Source: Lachnospiraceae bacterium MD329 | GTDB lineage: Bacteria; Bacillota; Clostridia; UBA1381 | Assembly (NCBI GenBank): GCA_010206265.1 | Contig: VIQV01000023.1 | Span: forward strand, 62,001 to 126,000 | DNA length: 64,000 bases | Reading direction: 5' to 3' | Shown: in pieces, positions 9,532-18,262 of the stretch | Position numbering within the stretch: the first letter of the stretch is position 1 | How the letters are laid out: every line of letters starts with the position of its first letter | Program-made: the position numbers and the translations under genes | The notes under the pieces: generated by a model | What the model was told of the DNA's origin: nothing | The model's database searches: none | What the model saw: only the letters and a program-made list of their open reading frames with translations

Positions 9532-10371
9532 ATGGTTATATATGCAGATGTAATTTTTATAATAAATTTTATTTCATCATATATACTTCTGTACCTTCTT
9601 GACAAGTTCATTCTTAAGGTATCATCTTCTCGGAAGCGATTACTAATATCAGCGCTTACAGGCGCGGTAACTGCGGCAGTGGTGTTTTGCACCGAAATTC
9701 CTGTCTGGGCGGCGTATATACTGCGTATCAGCTCGGTTTTTGCAATGCTTTTAATATCATTTTTCAAGTTAAAACAGAGAATTTTAATGCAGCTTGCGTG
9801 GTTTCTGATTCTAAGCGGAATTATAACTTTTTCAATGATTTTCATTGTATCGCTTGCAAGCAAACCTATGCAAATAGTTACCAAGGCAGGAATTGTGTAT
9901 TTTGATATATCTCCGAAGATATTTTTACCGTTGCTTGCTGTTTCATACTTTATTATGATTTTATTCATAAAAATGTTTAAAAACAGAAAGAATAAAAAAT
10001 ATTATATAATGTCTGTGACACATAATGACAAAACAGTTACAGTTTCGGCTTTGTTTGACAGCGGAAATCAGCTAAAAGAGCCGATTACAGGTAAATATGT
10101 AAGCATATTGGAGTGGGAAAGTGTCAAAGAATTATTTGAGCTTAACTGCGGATTTTCTGAAATATCAGATTATGCGGAGGAAATAAAACTTTGGGCCGTA
10201 CCGTTTAAATCGCTGGGCAATCCTAGCGGAATACTGTTTGCTTTTCTTGCAGACCGTGTGGAAATTCCCGAAGAAAAGAAATGTTATAATAAAAGTTTTA
10301 TCGGGATTTATGAGAAACAGTTATCCAAAAATAAAGAATATAATGCTCTTATAAATGCGGGCTTGTTGTAA
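9532..10371 (+). CDS. spoIIGA: Sigma-E processing peptidase SpoIIGA
   Basis: A membrane aspartic protease that removes the pro-sequence of sigma-E in the mother cell after polar septation. The N-terminal half has about five hydrophobic membrane segments. The C-terminal cytosolic part contains the catalytic FDSGNQLKEP, with the aspartate at residue 176, as in SpoIIGA proteins. The ATG at 9532 is preferred because GAGGTG lies 6 nt upstream; GTG 9523 and ATG 9526 are too close to that site. Its substrate gene sigE follows after 12 nt, the conserved spoIIG operon order. Confidence 0.95.
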   Translation: MVIYADVIFIINFISSYILLYLLDKFILKVSSSRKRLLISALTGAVTAAVVFCTEIPVWAAYILRISSVFAMLLISFFKLKQRILMQLAWFLILSGIITFSMIFIVSLASKPMQIVTKAGIVYFDISPKIFLPLLAVSYFIMILFIKMFKNRKNKKYYIMSVTHNDKTVTVSALFDSGNQLKEPITGKYVSILEWESVKELFELNCGFSEISDYAEEIKLWAVPFKSLGNPSGILFAFLADRVEIPEEKKCYNKSFIGIYEKQLSKNKEYNALINAGLL

Positions 10372-10383
10372 AGGAGAATAGAA

Positions 10384-11091
10384 ATGGAACTATTAAGAAA
10401 GTTAAGTGCAAAATTTATCTTTACCGCGCCAATCCAATGTGACGAGGTGTTTTATATAGGAGGCAGCGATACCCTTCCTCCGCCTTTAAGTAAAGAAGAG
10501 GAAGCTGAGCTTATCGGCAAACTTGCAGAAGGAGATTTATCAGTTAAGTCTACGCTCATAGAAAGAAATTTGCGTTTGGTAGTGTATATAGCGCGTAAGT
10601 TTGAAAATACCGGTATTTATGTTGAAGACTTGATTTCAATAGGAACAATTGGTCTTATAAAAGCAATAAATACATTTAACCCGTCAAAAAATATAAAGCT
10701 TGCAACATATGCTTCAAGATGTATAGAAAATGAAATACTGATGTATCTGAGAAAAAATTCCAATATGAGAAGTGAAGTTTCAATAGATGAACCTCTTAAT
10801 GTAGACTGGGACGGAAATGAGCTTTTGTTATCTGATATTTTGGGTACTGATAACGATATTATATGCAAAAATATTGAAGATGAGGTTGACAAAACCCTGC
10901 TTGCCGACGCGTTGTGTAAGTTATCAGGACGTGAACAGCAGATTATGCGGCTGCGGTTCGGACTTGGGAGCGAGAAGGAAAAGACTCAAAAAGAGGTGGC
11001 GGATATGCTTGGTATATCGCAGTCATATATATCGCGTCTTGAAAAAAGAATTATAGGAAGATTAAAAAAAGAAATAGCGAAAATGTGTTAA
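10384..11091 (+). CDS. sigE: Sporulation sigma factor SigE (pro-sigma-E)
   Basis: The early mother-cell sigma factor, made as an inactive precursor. The 235-residue protein starts with a pro-sequence of about 25 residues, followed by [19 protein letters not shown], the conserved region around the SpoIIGA cleavage site. Region 2 contains [16 protein letters not shown] and [17 protein letters not shown]. Region 4 ends in [25 protein letters not shown] precedes the ATG. It is co-transcribed with spoIIGA, and sigG lies 65 nt downstream. Confidence 0.96.
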   Translation: MELLRKLSAKFIFTAPIQCDEVFYIGGSDTLPPPLSKEEEAELIGKLAEGDLSVKSTLIERNLRLVVYIARKFENTGIYVEDLISIGTIGLIKAINTFNPSKNIKLATYASRCIENEILMYLRKNSNMRSEVSIDEPLNVDWDGNELLLSDILGTDNDIICKNIEDEVDKTLLADALCKLSGREQQIMRLRFGLGSEKEKTQKEVADMLGISQSYISRLEKRIIGRLKKEIAKMC

Positions 11092-11156
11092 TACATAAAC
11101 AGTCATATCTTGTACATAACCGCTGACACGGCGGCTTTAAAAGGAGGAAAGAAGAT

Positions 11157-11927
11157 ATGACGAATAAAGTAGAAATATGTGGTGTCAACACATCTAAACT
11201 ACCTGTTTTATCAAGAGAAGAAAAGGATAAATTATTTGTAAAAATAAAAGCGGGCGATATGGAGGCAAGAGAAACCTTTGTAAAAGGTAATTTAAGACTT
11301 GTCCTTAGCGTAATACAGCGCTTTAACAATAGAGGCGAAAATGTAGACGATTTATTTCAGGTGGGCTGTATAGGGCTTATAAAAGCTATTGACAATTTTG
11401 ATTTAAGTCAGAATGTACAGTTTTCAACGTATGCCGTACCTATGATTATAGGTGAAATTCGAAGGTATTTAAGAGATAATAATTCGATAAGAGTAAGCCG
11501 TTCATTAAAGGATATAGCATACAAGGCAATGCACGTCAAAGAAAAACTTATGAGTACCAATTCAAAGGAACCGACCATATCTGAGATTGCAAAAGAACTT
11601 AACTTGCCGAAGGAAGATGTTGTATTTGCGCTTGACGCAATCGCTGATCCGGTATCGCTTTTTGAGCCTATTTATCACGACGGAGGCGAGGCAATATTTG
11701 TTATGGATCAGGTGAAAGATACTCAAAATATAGATGAAAACTGGCTTGAGAGTATAGCTTTAAGCGAGGCAATGAAACATCTTGATGATAGAGAAAAGCA
11801 TATACTCAATTTAAGGTTTTTCCAAAGCCGAACTCAAATGGAGGTTGCGGAAGAAATCGGTATATCGCAGGCTCAGGTTTCACGTCTTGAAAAGAGCGCG
11901 TTAAAGCAGCTTAGAAAATATATTTAA
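11157..11927 (+). CDS. sigG: Sporulation sigma factor SigG
   Basis: The late forespore sigma factor, active after engulfment. The protein has 256 residues and starts with the SigG-specific NKVEICGVNTSKLPVL. Region 2 contains NLRLVLSVIQRFNNRGENVDDLFQ (split here as NLRLVLSVIQRF and NNRGENVDDLFQ) and region 4 ends in EIGISQAQVSRLEKSALKQL. AAAGGAGG is 8 nt from the ATG. The order spoIIGA-sigE-sigG matches other spore formers, where sigG also has its own forespore promoter; I could not recognise that promoter in the 65-nt gap. Confidence 0.96.
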   Translation: MTNKVEICGVNTSKLPVLSREEKDKLFVKIKAGDMEARETFVKGNLRLVLSVIQRFNNRGENVDDLFQVGCIGLIKAIDNFDLSQNVQFSTYAVPMIIGEIRRYLRDNNSIRVSRSLKDIAYKAMHVKEKLMSTNSKEPTISEIAKELNLPKEDVVFALDAIADPVSLFEPIYHDGGEAIFVMDQVKDTQNIDENWLESIALSEAMKHLDDREKHILNLRFFQSRTQMEVAEEIGISQAQVSRLEKSALKQLRKYI

Positions 11928-11932
11928 CATCT

Positions 11933-11965
11933 ATTCGGAGTTTCTTACTCCGAATTTTTCTTTTT
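11933..11965 (+). terminator. Terminator after sigG
   Basis: A perfect 9-bp stem ATTCGGAGT/ACTCCGAAT (11933-11941, 11947-11955) with a 5-nt loop and a T-rich tail. It ends the spoIIG-sigG cluster. Confidence 0.9.
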
Positions 11966-11998
11966 ATGAAAATTATAATAAAAAATATAAATGTTCTA

Positions 11999-12027
11999 TT
12001 GCATTTATATAAAAAATAATGTATAAT
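11999..12027 (+). promoter_or_regulatory. Sigma-A promoter for the CdaR-type regulator
   Basis: TTGCAT (11999-12004) and a perfect TATAAT (12022-12027) are 17 bp apart, about 45 nt before the start codon. Confidence 0.65.
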
Positions 12028-12071
12028 AAATGTATATAATATCGTATTTTAAAATAAATGGAGGAATGAAA

Positions 12072-13157
12072 ATGATAAGCAAAGCGTTTCAAAATATTGT
12101 AACTCAGATGGCTGACGTATATCCCCAAAAATTTGGTATAATTGATTCACACGGTTTAGTTTTAGCAAGTAACGGAAATGAACCGACAGAGGAAACTGTT
12201 GAGGCAATTATAAACGCGGCCGCAAATAGTGACAAGCTATTATTCAAAGATGGATATACCATACGCGCAATGTCAACAAAGCCGCATATGGAATATGTTG
12301 TATATGCTGAAGGTACAGATGAAATTTCAAAGCTGTGCTGTAATTCAATTGTTGTTACTGCAAACAATGTACGTCACTATTATGATGAAAAGTACGATAA
12401 AAATAATTTTATGCAAAACATCATTTTCGATAATCTTCTTCCGTTTGACCTGCACCAAAAGGCAAGGGAACTTCACGTTGATATAGATACTCCGAGAGCA
12501 GTTTTTTATATAAAGGTGCTTGAAAATGGAGATAATGTGGTTTTTGACGTTTTAAGAAATATGTTCCCTGATAAAGAAAAAGATTTTGTTGTCAACATAG
12601 ATGCAAATAATCTCGTACTTATAAAAGAGCTTAAAGAAGTCGAAACATCAGATGCATTAGAGGAGATGGCTCAGTCTATAGTTAATACAATGAGTGCAGA
12701 AACTATGCTTACTGTATCTGTCGGTTTAAGTACGGTTGCACTTAATATTGACCAGATAAATAACGCATATAAAGAAGCTCAGATTGCTCTTGAAGTCGGT
12801 AAGGTATTTGATGAGGAAAAGTATATTTTAAATTATGACAGTCTTGGTATTGGCAGACTTATTTATCAGCTTCCTATCAAATTGTGCGAACTGTTCCTTC
12901 AGGAGGTATTTAAAAAAGGAGATATTTCAACTCTTGATGATGAAACAATTCTTACGATAAATAAATTCTTTGAAAATGATTTAAATGTCAGTGAAACATC
13001 AAGACAACTGTTTGTTCATAGAAATACGCTTGTGTACAGACTGGAAAAGATATATAAGCTTACCGGTCTTGATTTAAGAAAATTTGATCAGGCTATTGTA
13101 TTTAAGGTTGCAATGATGGTTCATAAATATCTCGAATCTAATTCAATGAAAATATGA
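12072..13157 (+). CDS. CdaR/PucR-type transcriptional regulator
   Basis: A 361-residue regulator with a sugar-diacid-recognition-like N-terminal domain (about 1-130, including KFGIIDSHGLVLASNG), a middle GGDEF-like PucR segment and a C-terminal PucR helix-turn-helix (NVSETSRQLFVHRNTLVYRL) near residue 320. The family regulates uptake or breakdown of diacids, purines or amino acids, usually of neighbouring genes. No such target adjoins here, so the signal is unknown. GGAGG at 12060-12064 is 7 nt from ATG 12072 but only 1 nt from ATG 12066, so 12072 is chosen. The gene has its own promoter and terminator, so it is monocistronic. Confidence 0.88.
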   Translation: MISKAFQNIVTQMADVYPQKFGIIDSHGLVLASNGNEPTEETVEAIINAAANSDKLLFKDGYTIRAMSTKPHMEYVVYAEGTDEISKLCCNSIVVTANNVRHYYDEKYDKNNFMQNIIFDNLLPFDLHQKARELHVDIDTPRAVFYIKVLENGDNVVFDVLRNMFPDKEKDFVVNIDANNLVLIKELKEVETSDALEEMAQSIVNTMSAETMLTVSVGLSTVALNIDQINNAYKEAQIALEVGKVFDEEKYILNYDSLGIGRLIYQLPIKLCELFLQEVFKKGDISTLDDETILTINKFFENDLNVSETSRQLFVHRNTLVYRLEKIYKLTGLDLRKFDQAIVFKVAMMVHKYLESNSMKI

Positions 13158-13200
13158 AAATACATTGCGGGGGTATGAAAAATGCCCCCTGTATTTTTTT
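13157..13200 (+). terminator. Terminator after the CdaR-type regulator
   Basis: A long hairpin pairs AAAATACA...GGGGGTAT with ATGCCCCC...TGTATTTT around GAAAA, ending in seven T. Confidence 0.9.
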
Positions 13201-13235
13201 GATTATCGGTTCAGACAGAAAGGCTGTGGATATAA

Positions 13236-14447
13236 ATGACTGAAAAAAAGAAAATATTTTTAACTGCTTTGATTACGGCTATAACAACGGCAATTGTGAC
13301 ATGCGGAATCACTTTGGTGGTAAAAGATATTGCGTCTGTAATGATTTTTGGAAACAGTGAGCAGGTTTTTTTGAAAAAGATTAAAGCTGTTGATACCGTT
13401 CTGGGTAAAAAATATTTATATGATTATGATAAAGATGAGCTTCGAGAAAAGGCGGTAAAAGCATATGTAGATGGACTTGAAGAACCGTATACTCATTATT
13501 ATTCATCTGCTGAATTTTCTTCGTATATAGATAATATTCAGGACGGATATGTAGGAATAGGTGTGATAGTAGGCGTTAATGATAATAATCAGATAGAAGT
13601 TGTCGCTCCGTTTGAAGGCAGTCCTGCATATGAGGCAGGTGTTTTGCCGGGAGATATTTTAAAATCTGTAGACGGTGAGGAATACAGCGGTGACAAACTT
13701 TCTGAAGCAGTTGATGCAATAAAAAGCGGTAAAGAGGGGACATCCGTAAATATAGTGTTTGTGAGAAACGGTGAAGAAATTAATGTAGATATTGAACGCG
13801 GAGATATTTCTTCCGATTCGGTAAAAGCTGAAATGCTTGATGATAAGATTGGGTATATAAGAATAACCGGTTTTAATGCGGCATTTGAAGAGGGAGAGCA
13901 TAGCACCTCTTCAGAGTTTAATACAAAACTGACAGAACTACAGGGGCAGGGAATGGAAAAGCTTATTATTGATTTGCGTGATAATCCGGGCGGAGTACTG
14001 ACAGAAGTATGCAATATAGCGGATATGCTTTTACCCGAAGGAACAATAACCTATATAGAGAATAAAAACGGTGACAGAAAATATTATAGCTCTGATGAGG
14101 AAAGTATAGATATACCTATGGCGGTTCTTATTAACGGAAACAGTGCCAGTGCGTCTGAGGTGCTTACAGGAGCGCTTAAAGATTACGAAAAAGCAGTAGT
14201 TGTAGGAGAAAGAAGTTATGGCAAAGGACTTGTTCAAGACGTATATCCGTTTTTTGACGGCTCGGGAATTTCTATTACCTCAGCTAAATACTACACACCT
14301 AATGGAATATGCGTTCAGGGAACAGGAATAGAACCTGATTTTACAGTAAAAATGCCGGAAGAACTTAATGACACCTATACATTTGAAATACCACATTCAG
14401 GGGATGTACAGCTGCAGAAAGCAATAACGCTTATTAAGGAGAAATAA
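13236..14447 (+). CDS. C-terminal processing peptidase, S41 family (CtpA-like)
   Basis: A membrane-anchored serine protease facing the outside. Residues 8-30 form one transmembrane anchor. A PDZ domain with GYVGIGVIVG and GSPAYEAGVLPGDILKSVDG spans about residues 100-185. The catalytic domain follows, with the nucleophile serine in NGNSASASEVLTGAL near residue 305 and the general-base lysine in GERSYGKGLVQ near 330. In spore formers this family includes CtpB, which cleaves SpoIVFA to regulate SpoIVFB; a SpoIVFB-like gene lies at 21.4 kb, but a link is inference. The 3' end is 3 nt from the LTA-synthase-type gene, so the two form an operon. Confidence 0.9.
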   Translation: MTEKKKIFLTALITAITTAIVTCGITLVVKDIASVMIFGNSEQVFLKKIKAVDTVLGKKYLYDYDKDELREKAVKAYVDGLEEPYTHYYSSAEFSSYIDNIQDGYVGIGVIVGVNDNNQIEVVAPFEGSPAYEAGVLPGDILKSVDGEEYSGDKLSEAVDAIKSGKEGTSVNIVFVRNGEEINVDIERGDISSDSVKAEMLDDKIGYIRITGFNAAFEEGEHSTSSEFNTKLTELQGQGMEKLIIDLRDNPGGVLTEVCNIADMLLPEGTITYIENKNGDRKYYSSDEESIDIPMAVLINGNSASASEVLTGALKDYEKAVVVGERSYGKGLVQDVYPFFDGSGISITSAKYYTPNGICVQGTGIEPDFTVKMPEELNDTYTFEIPHSGDVQLQKAITLIKEK

Positions 14448-14450
14448 ACT

Positions 14451-16391
14451 ATGGTTTCAATAAAAAAGTGGCCTTGGATAGTGTTAGCAAGCGTACTTGC
14501 AATAGCACTGTGGACGTTTATAAGTGTCAACACACATATATTCGTTTCAGAGGACGACGTTTTTGATTATTTTATGTATTACACTTCATATATACTCTCT
14601 GTAGGAGTATGGGTACTGACTGCAATAGAGTTTAAACTTTCGGAAAAGGTGTATAAAACTATTTCGATAGCAGTTTTTGCGCTTGCGCCGTTTTTCTGTA
14701 TGCAGATAGCTATGATTTTGTCGGGCGAGGCTGAATATTCATTTAGCATATACTTTATAAATCTTATGTTTTATGTGTCAATTATGGCTATCATTTTTGC
14801 CGTGACACGCAGTATGAGATGGTCTGCAATAGCAACTGTAATGATTGGATTCGTGTTTAATCTTACAAGTTACATTGTGAATATTCTAAGAGGAACACCG
14901 CTAATCCCAAGCGATTTTCTGGCGGTAGGTACTGCAGCTCAGGTGGCTGAAAATTATACATTCCAAATGGAGTATCCGATTGTTGCCGCAACTGTTATAA
15001 CAGCTCTCGTTGTGGCAATGACAGTAAAGTTTTCATTTAAACCAGATTTTAAATTTAAAAATATTATTTTGCCGTCAAGCAGTGCTGCGGTAGCGCTTGT
15101 TTTCTTTATAAGCCTGTCCTGCGTTGACTATTCATATGTCGATATGGATGTTTTTGACCAGCGTCACGCAAATAATACCCACGGCACTATTTATAGTTTT
15201 TATATCAATGTAAGAAAAATGATGCTTTCACGCCCTGAAGGATATACTGAAGAAGGTGCGCGTGAACTGTTGAATATATCAGCTGCAGAACAAGAAATAA
15301 CACAAAAACCAAATATAATCGTAATAATGAATGAAAGTCTTGCTGACTTAAAAACAGTAGGAGAATTTAAAACTAATGAAGATTATATGCCGTTTATGCG
15401 CAGCCTTAAAAAGAATGTAATTAAGGGGGAACTTCTTGTTTCTCCGTTTGGCGGATATACCTGTAATACGGAATTTGAGTTTCTTACGGGGTTGTCAATG
15501 GGCTTACTGCCGCCGGGTTCTACACCGTATTTACAGTATGTGTCAAAACCTTTTGCATTTGCTCTTCCGTCGCAGCTTGCTGAAATGGGATATAAAACAG
15601 CTGCAATTCATCCATATCTGGGACGGTGCTGGAACAGAAATAAGGTGTATGATTTGCTTGGTTTTGACGAATTTGTAAGTCTGGATAACGGTTTTGACAA
15701 ATATGTTGATGAAAGTGACTGGGAATACGTACGAAACTATATAAGCGACAGAACCTCCTACAGAGCGATTTTAAATATGCTTGAAAAGAAGAAAAAAGAC
15801 GACAGAATGTTTATATTCAACGTTACAATGCAAAATCACGGCGGATATACATATGAAAGCGCAGAATTTCCGACTATTACAATATCGGATATGCATGGAC
15901 GATATAAGGAAACAGAACAATATTTGTCCCTTGTTAAAGAGAGCGATAATGCCTTCCGTGAACTTGCAGAATATTTGAAAAGTTATTCTGAGCCGACAAT
16001 TGTGCTTATGTTTGGTGATCACCAGCCTGCAGTAGAACAGGAATTTTTCGAGGAGCTTTACGGTAAACCGCTGTCAAAACTATCACTTGAAGAATTACAG
16101 CAGCGTTATAAGGTTCCATTCCTTGTTTGGTCGAATTACGATATGCCGTCAGAAAGTGATGTGCTGACAAGTACAAATTATTTATCGAATATTTTGCTTG
16201 ACGCGGCTAAACTTCCCAAAAGCGAGGTCGGCGAATTTACGTCATCTATACGTTCAGATATACCTCAGATAAATGCTATGGGGCATTATGACAGTAATGG
16301 TGTATGGAATAGAAATGATATTTCTGATTCGGATAAGCTCAAAGATTATGAGTGGATTGAATATTATATGCTTACGAATAAAGATAAATAA
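14451..16391 (+). CDS. LTA synthase family membrane sulfatase-fold protein
   Basis: A 646-residue protein with a membrane-spanning N-terminal part (hydrophobic helices up to about residue 225) and a large extracellular alkaline-phosphatase/sulfatase-type domain. Metal and catalytic residues typical of LtaS-type phosphoglycerol transferases are visible: E295 in IVIMNESLADL, the nucleophile T337 in GGYTCNTEFEFLTG and D523-H524 in FGDHQPAVEQ. These enzymes move glycerol phosphate from phosphatidylglycerol to teichoic acid or to other envelope acceptors; the exact acceptor here is unknown. AAGGAG precedes the ATG. It is the second gene of the operon with the S41 protease. Confidence 0.9.
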   Translation: MVSIKKWPWIVLASVLAIALWTFISVNTHIFVSEDDVFDYFMYYTSYILSVGVWVLTAIEFKLSEKVYKTISIAVFALAPFFCMQIAMILSGEAEYSFSIYFINLMFYVSIMAIIFAVTRSMRWSAIATVMIGFVFNLTSYIVNILRGTPLIPSDFLAVGTAAQVAENYTFQMEYPIVAATVITALVVAMTVKFSFKPDFKFKNIILPSSSAAVALVFFISLSCVDYSYVDMDVFDQRHANNTHGTIYSFYINVRKMMLSRPEGYTEEGARELLNISAAEQEITQKPNIIVIMNESLADLKTVGEFKTNEDYMPFMRSLKKNVIKGELLVSPFGGYTCNTEFEFLTGLSMGLLPPGSTPYLQYVSKPFAFALPSQLAEMGYKTAAIHPYLGRCWNRNKVYDLLGFDEFVSLDNGFDKYVDESDWEYVRNYISDRTSYRAILNMLEKKKKDDRMFIFNVTMQNHGGYTYESAEFPTITISDMHGRYKETEQYLSLVKESDNAFRELAEYLKSYSEPTIVLMFGDHQPAVEQEFFEELYGKPLSKLSLEELQQRYKVPFLVWSNYDMPSESDVLTSTNYLSNILLDAAKLPKSEVGEFTSSIRSDIPQINAMGHYDSNGVWNRNDISDSDKLKDYEWIEYYMLTNKDK

Positions 16392-16426
16392 AAATTAAGA
16401 CTCCCTTAAACGGGAGTCTTAATTTT
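16391..16426. terminator. Bidirectional terminator; the stop codon of the leftward gene lies in its loop
   Basis: A perfect 15-bp stem (16391-16405 with 16412-16426, core GACTCCC/GGGAGTC) has A and T runs on both outer flanks, so it can end transcription from both sides. The loop (16406-16411) contains TTA, which is the TAA stop of the leftward deacetylase gene. Confidence 0.92.
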
Positions 16427-17281
16427 TGCGAAAAAGTCGCCTGTATTTATATCGCTCGGTCGATTGTATCTTTTAAGCATAAACAGACATTCGGGGTCGC
16501 GAGTGATTAAATTCACTCCTTCATTACAGCTCAAGCTTGACTTAAATCCCATTTCCTTTAGAACCTCTTCGCTTTCAGGACAGGCAGAACCGAATGGATA
16601 TGTGTATATATACGGTGTAAATCCTGTTTTTTCCATGCATCGATTCTGCATTTTTTCAGTGTCAGCACGGAATATATTTTTATAGCTTTCAGAATCTTCT
16701 CCGCTTTTTTTTGTCGCGCCGTTTCTTCCTTTATCATTTGAATGGAAGTCGTATGAATGATTTCCTACTTCAATACGACTTGACAAAAACAGGTCGTATA
16801 TATCTGTCCAGCGCATATACCCATATGTCATATTTGCAATATTGCTTTTGGAATATTCATCGGTATAACTTCCGACAATTGAGAATACCGCTTTGGCGTC
16901 ATATTTTTCAAGGATAGGTTTTATATATCCGTAATTGTTGTAGCAGCCGTCATCGAAGGTCAGCATAACCGGCTTTTCAGGAAGTTCACCCTGCGACATA
17001 GTATAATTAATCAGCTCCTCTACAGAAACAAAGGTATAACCGTTTGCTTTTAAGTATTTAATATCATTGGTCACAGTAGAAGGAGTAACAATATATTTAC
17101 CGGAACGTGAAGTATCTTTTAATATACTATGATACATTATTATAGGAACTTCAACTGCCTCCGCGGTTTGATTGGAAAGTACGGGAACGGCTGAAATGCC
17201 ATTAAAAATCATTACAAAAATTCCGCAGTATAATAATGCTGTAAATGCGGCAACAGAAAGTTTTTTTAAATATTTAATCAT
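16406..17281 (-). CDS. Polysaccharide deacetylase (NodB domain), membrane-anchored or secreted
   Basis: A 291-residue carbohydrate esterase family 4 protein. Residues 9-30 are a hydrophobic signal or anchor. The NodB domain starts at VPIIMYHSIL and carries the metal-binding LTFDDGCYNN near residue 112, the HS-x3-H-like motif GNHSYDFHS near 175 and YPFGSACPE near 230. Family members remove acetyl groups from peptidoglycan or other N-acetylglucosamine polymers outside the cell. The ATG at 17281 is preferred: AAGGGGTG lies 6 nt upstream, and a GTG at 17290 would fall inside that site. The ribosome site is part of the terminator hairpin of fba, 55 nt upstream. Confidence 0.9.
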   Translation of the reverse strand: MIKYLKKLSVAAFTALLYCGIFVMIFNGISAVPVLSNQTAEAVEVPIIMYHSILKDTSRSGKYIVTPSTVTNDIKYLKANGYTFVSVEELINYTMSQGELPEKPVMLTFDDGCYNNYGYIKPILEKYDAKAVFSIVGSYTDEYSKSNIANMTYGYMRWTDIYDLFLSSRIEVGNHSYDFHSNDKGRNGATKKSGEDSESYKNIFRADTEKMQNRCMEKTGFTPYIYTYPFGSACPESEEVLKEMGFKSSLSCNEGVNLITRDPECLFMLKRYNRPSDINTGDFFAKIKTPV

Positions 17282-17288
17282 AAAAAAC

Positions 17289-17316
17289 ACCCCTTATCAG
17301 TTTTATGACAAGGGGT
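17289..17316 (-). terminator. Terminator of fba that contains the next gene's ribosome site
   Basis: Read on the minus strand, an 11-bp stem (ACCCCTTGTCA with TGATAAGGGGT, one G-U pair) closes a 6-nt loop and is followed by GTTTTTT. Its 3' arm AAGGGGT is also the ribosome site of the deacetylase. Confidence 0.8.
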
Positions 17317-17335
17317 GGATAATAATGACAAAAAT

Positions 17336-18199
17336 TTATGCCTTGTTGACAGAACCAAAAAGTTCCATCTTTTCTTTTACAATTACCTTTATTGCCTCGT
17401 AGCCCGGAGCAAGAAGTTTTCTTGGGTCAAAGCCTTTGCCCTGAAGGTCTTTGCCTTCTTCAATGTATTTTCTTGTAGCTTCCTGGAAATAAAGCTGACA
17501 TTCAGTATTTACATTGATTTTAGCAACGCCCAAAGAAATTGCTTTTTTTATCATATCTGCAGGAATACCTGTGCCGCCGTGAAGAACAAGAGGAAGGTCG
17601 CCGATAAGTTCTTTTGTTTTTGCAAGAGCGTCAAAATCAAGTCCCTGCCAGTTATCAGGGTATTTGCCGTGGATATTGCCGATTCCTGCTGCAAGAAAAT
17701 CAACGCCTAAGTCAGCAATTTTTTTACATTCGTTAGGGTCTGCTATTTCACCTGCACCGACAACGCCGTCTTCTTCGCCGCCGATTGAACCTACTTCTGC
17801 CTCAATAGAGATTCCTTTTTCGTGACAAGCTTTTACAAGCTCTGATGTTTTTTCAACGTTTTCATCGATAGGGAAGTGTGAACCATCAAACATTACTGAC
17901 GAAAAGCCTGCCTCAATACATTTATAGCAGCCGTCGTATGTACCGTGGTCAAGATGAAGAGCTACAGGTACAGTAATATTCAGTTCTTCAATCATAGCGC
18001 TAACCATAGCAGCGACAGTTTTGTATCCTGTCATATACTTTCCTGCGCCTTCTGATACACCTAAAATAACAGGTGAATTGTTTTCCTGAGCGGTGTTAAG
18101 AATAGCCTTTGTCCATTCAAGGTTGTTAATATTAAACTGACCTACGGCATACTTACCCTTAACGGCATCATTTAACATTTTTGTTGCTGAAACTAACAT
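17336..18199 (-). CDS. fba: Class II fructose-bisphosphate aldolase
   Basis: Zinc-dependent aldolase that splits fructose 1,6-bisphosphate into dihydroxyacetone phosphate and glyceraldehyde 3-phosphate. The 287-residue length is normal. Visible are the zinc-site motif ALHLDHGTYDG near residue 80, IEAEVGSIGGEEDG near 132, GNIHGKYP near 173, LHGGTGIP near 205 and KINVNTECQ near 225. GGAGG lies upstream of the ATG. It has its own promoter and a terminator that overlaps the next gene's leader, so it is mostly monocistronic. Confidence 0.97.
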   Translation of the reverse strand: MLVSATKMLNDAVKGKYAVGQFNINNLEWTKAILNTAQENNSPVILGVSEGAGKYMTGYKTVAAMVSAMIEELNITVPVALHLDHGTYDGCYKCIEAGFSSVMFDGSHFPIDENVEKTSELVKACHEKGISIEAEVGSIGGEEDGVVGAGEIADPNECKKIADLGVDFLAAGIGNIHGKYPDNWQGLDFDALAKTKELIGDLPLVLHGGTGIPADMIKKAISLGVAKINVNTECQLYFQEATRKYIEEGKDLQGKGFDPRKLLAPGYEAIKVIVKEKMELFGSVNKA

Positions 18200-18233
18200 T
18201 TCAAAATCCTCCTTAAAATTAAATAGAATAAAT

Positions 18234-18262
18234 ATATTAAATTATTTATTTTCAGTTATCAA
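18234..18262 (-). promoter_or_regulatory. Possible sigma-A promoter for fba
   Basis: On the minus strand TTGATA (+ coordinates 18257-18262) is followed after 17 bp by TAATAT (18234-18239), about 35 nt before the fba start. The -35 lies in the end of the zinc-ribbon gene. Confidence 0.45.

Noticed and set aside
9462-9968. 168-codon minus-strand frame over the spoIIGA promoter and gene
   Set aside because: It runs against the Spo0A-box promoter and the SpoIIGA membrane segments and has no motif of its own.
11092-11134. Forespore sigma-F/sigma-G promoter before sigG
   Set aside because: CATAA-type pieces occur, but no -35/-10 pair with correct spacing and consensus could be defended.
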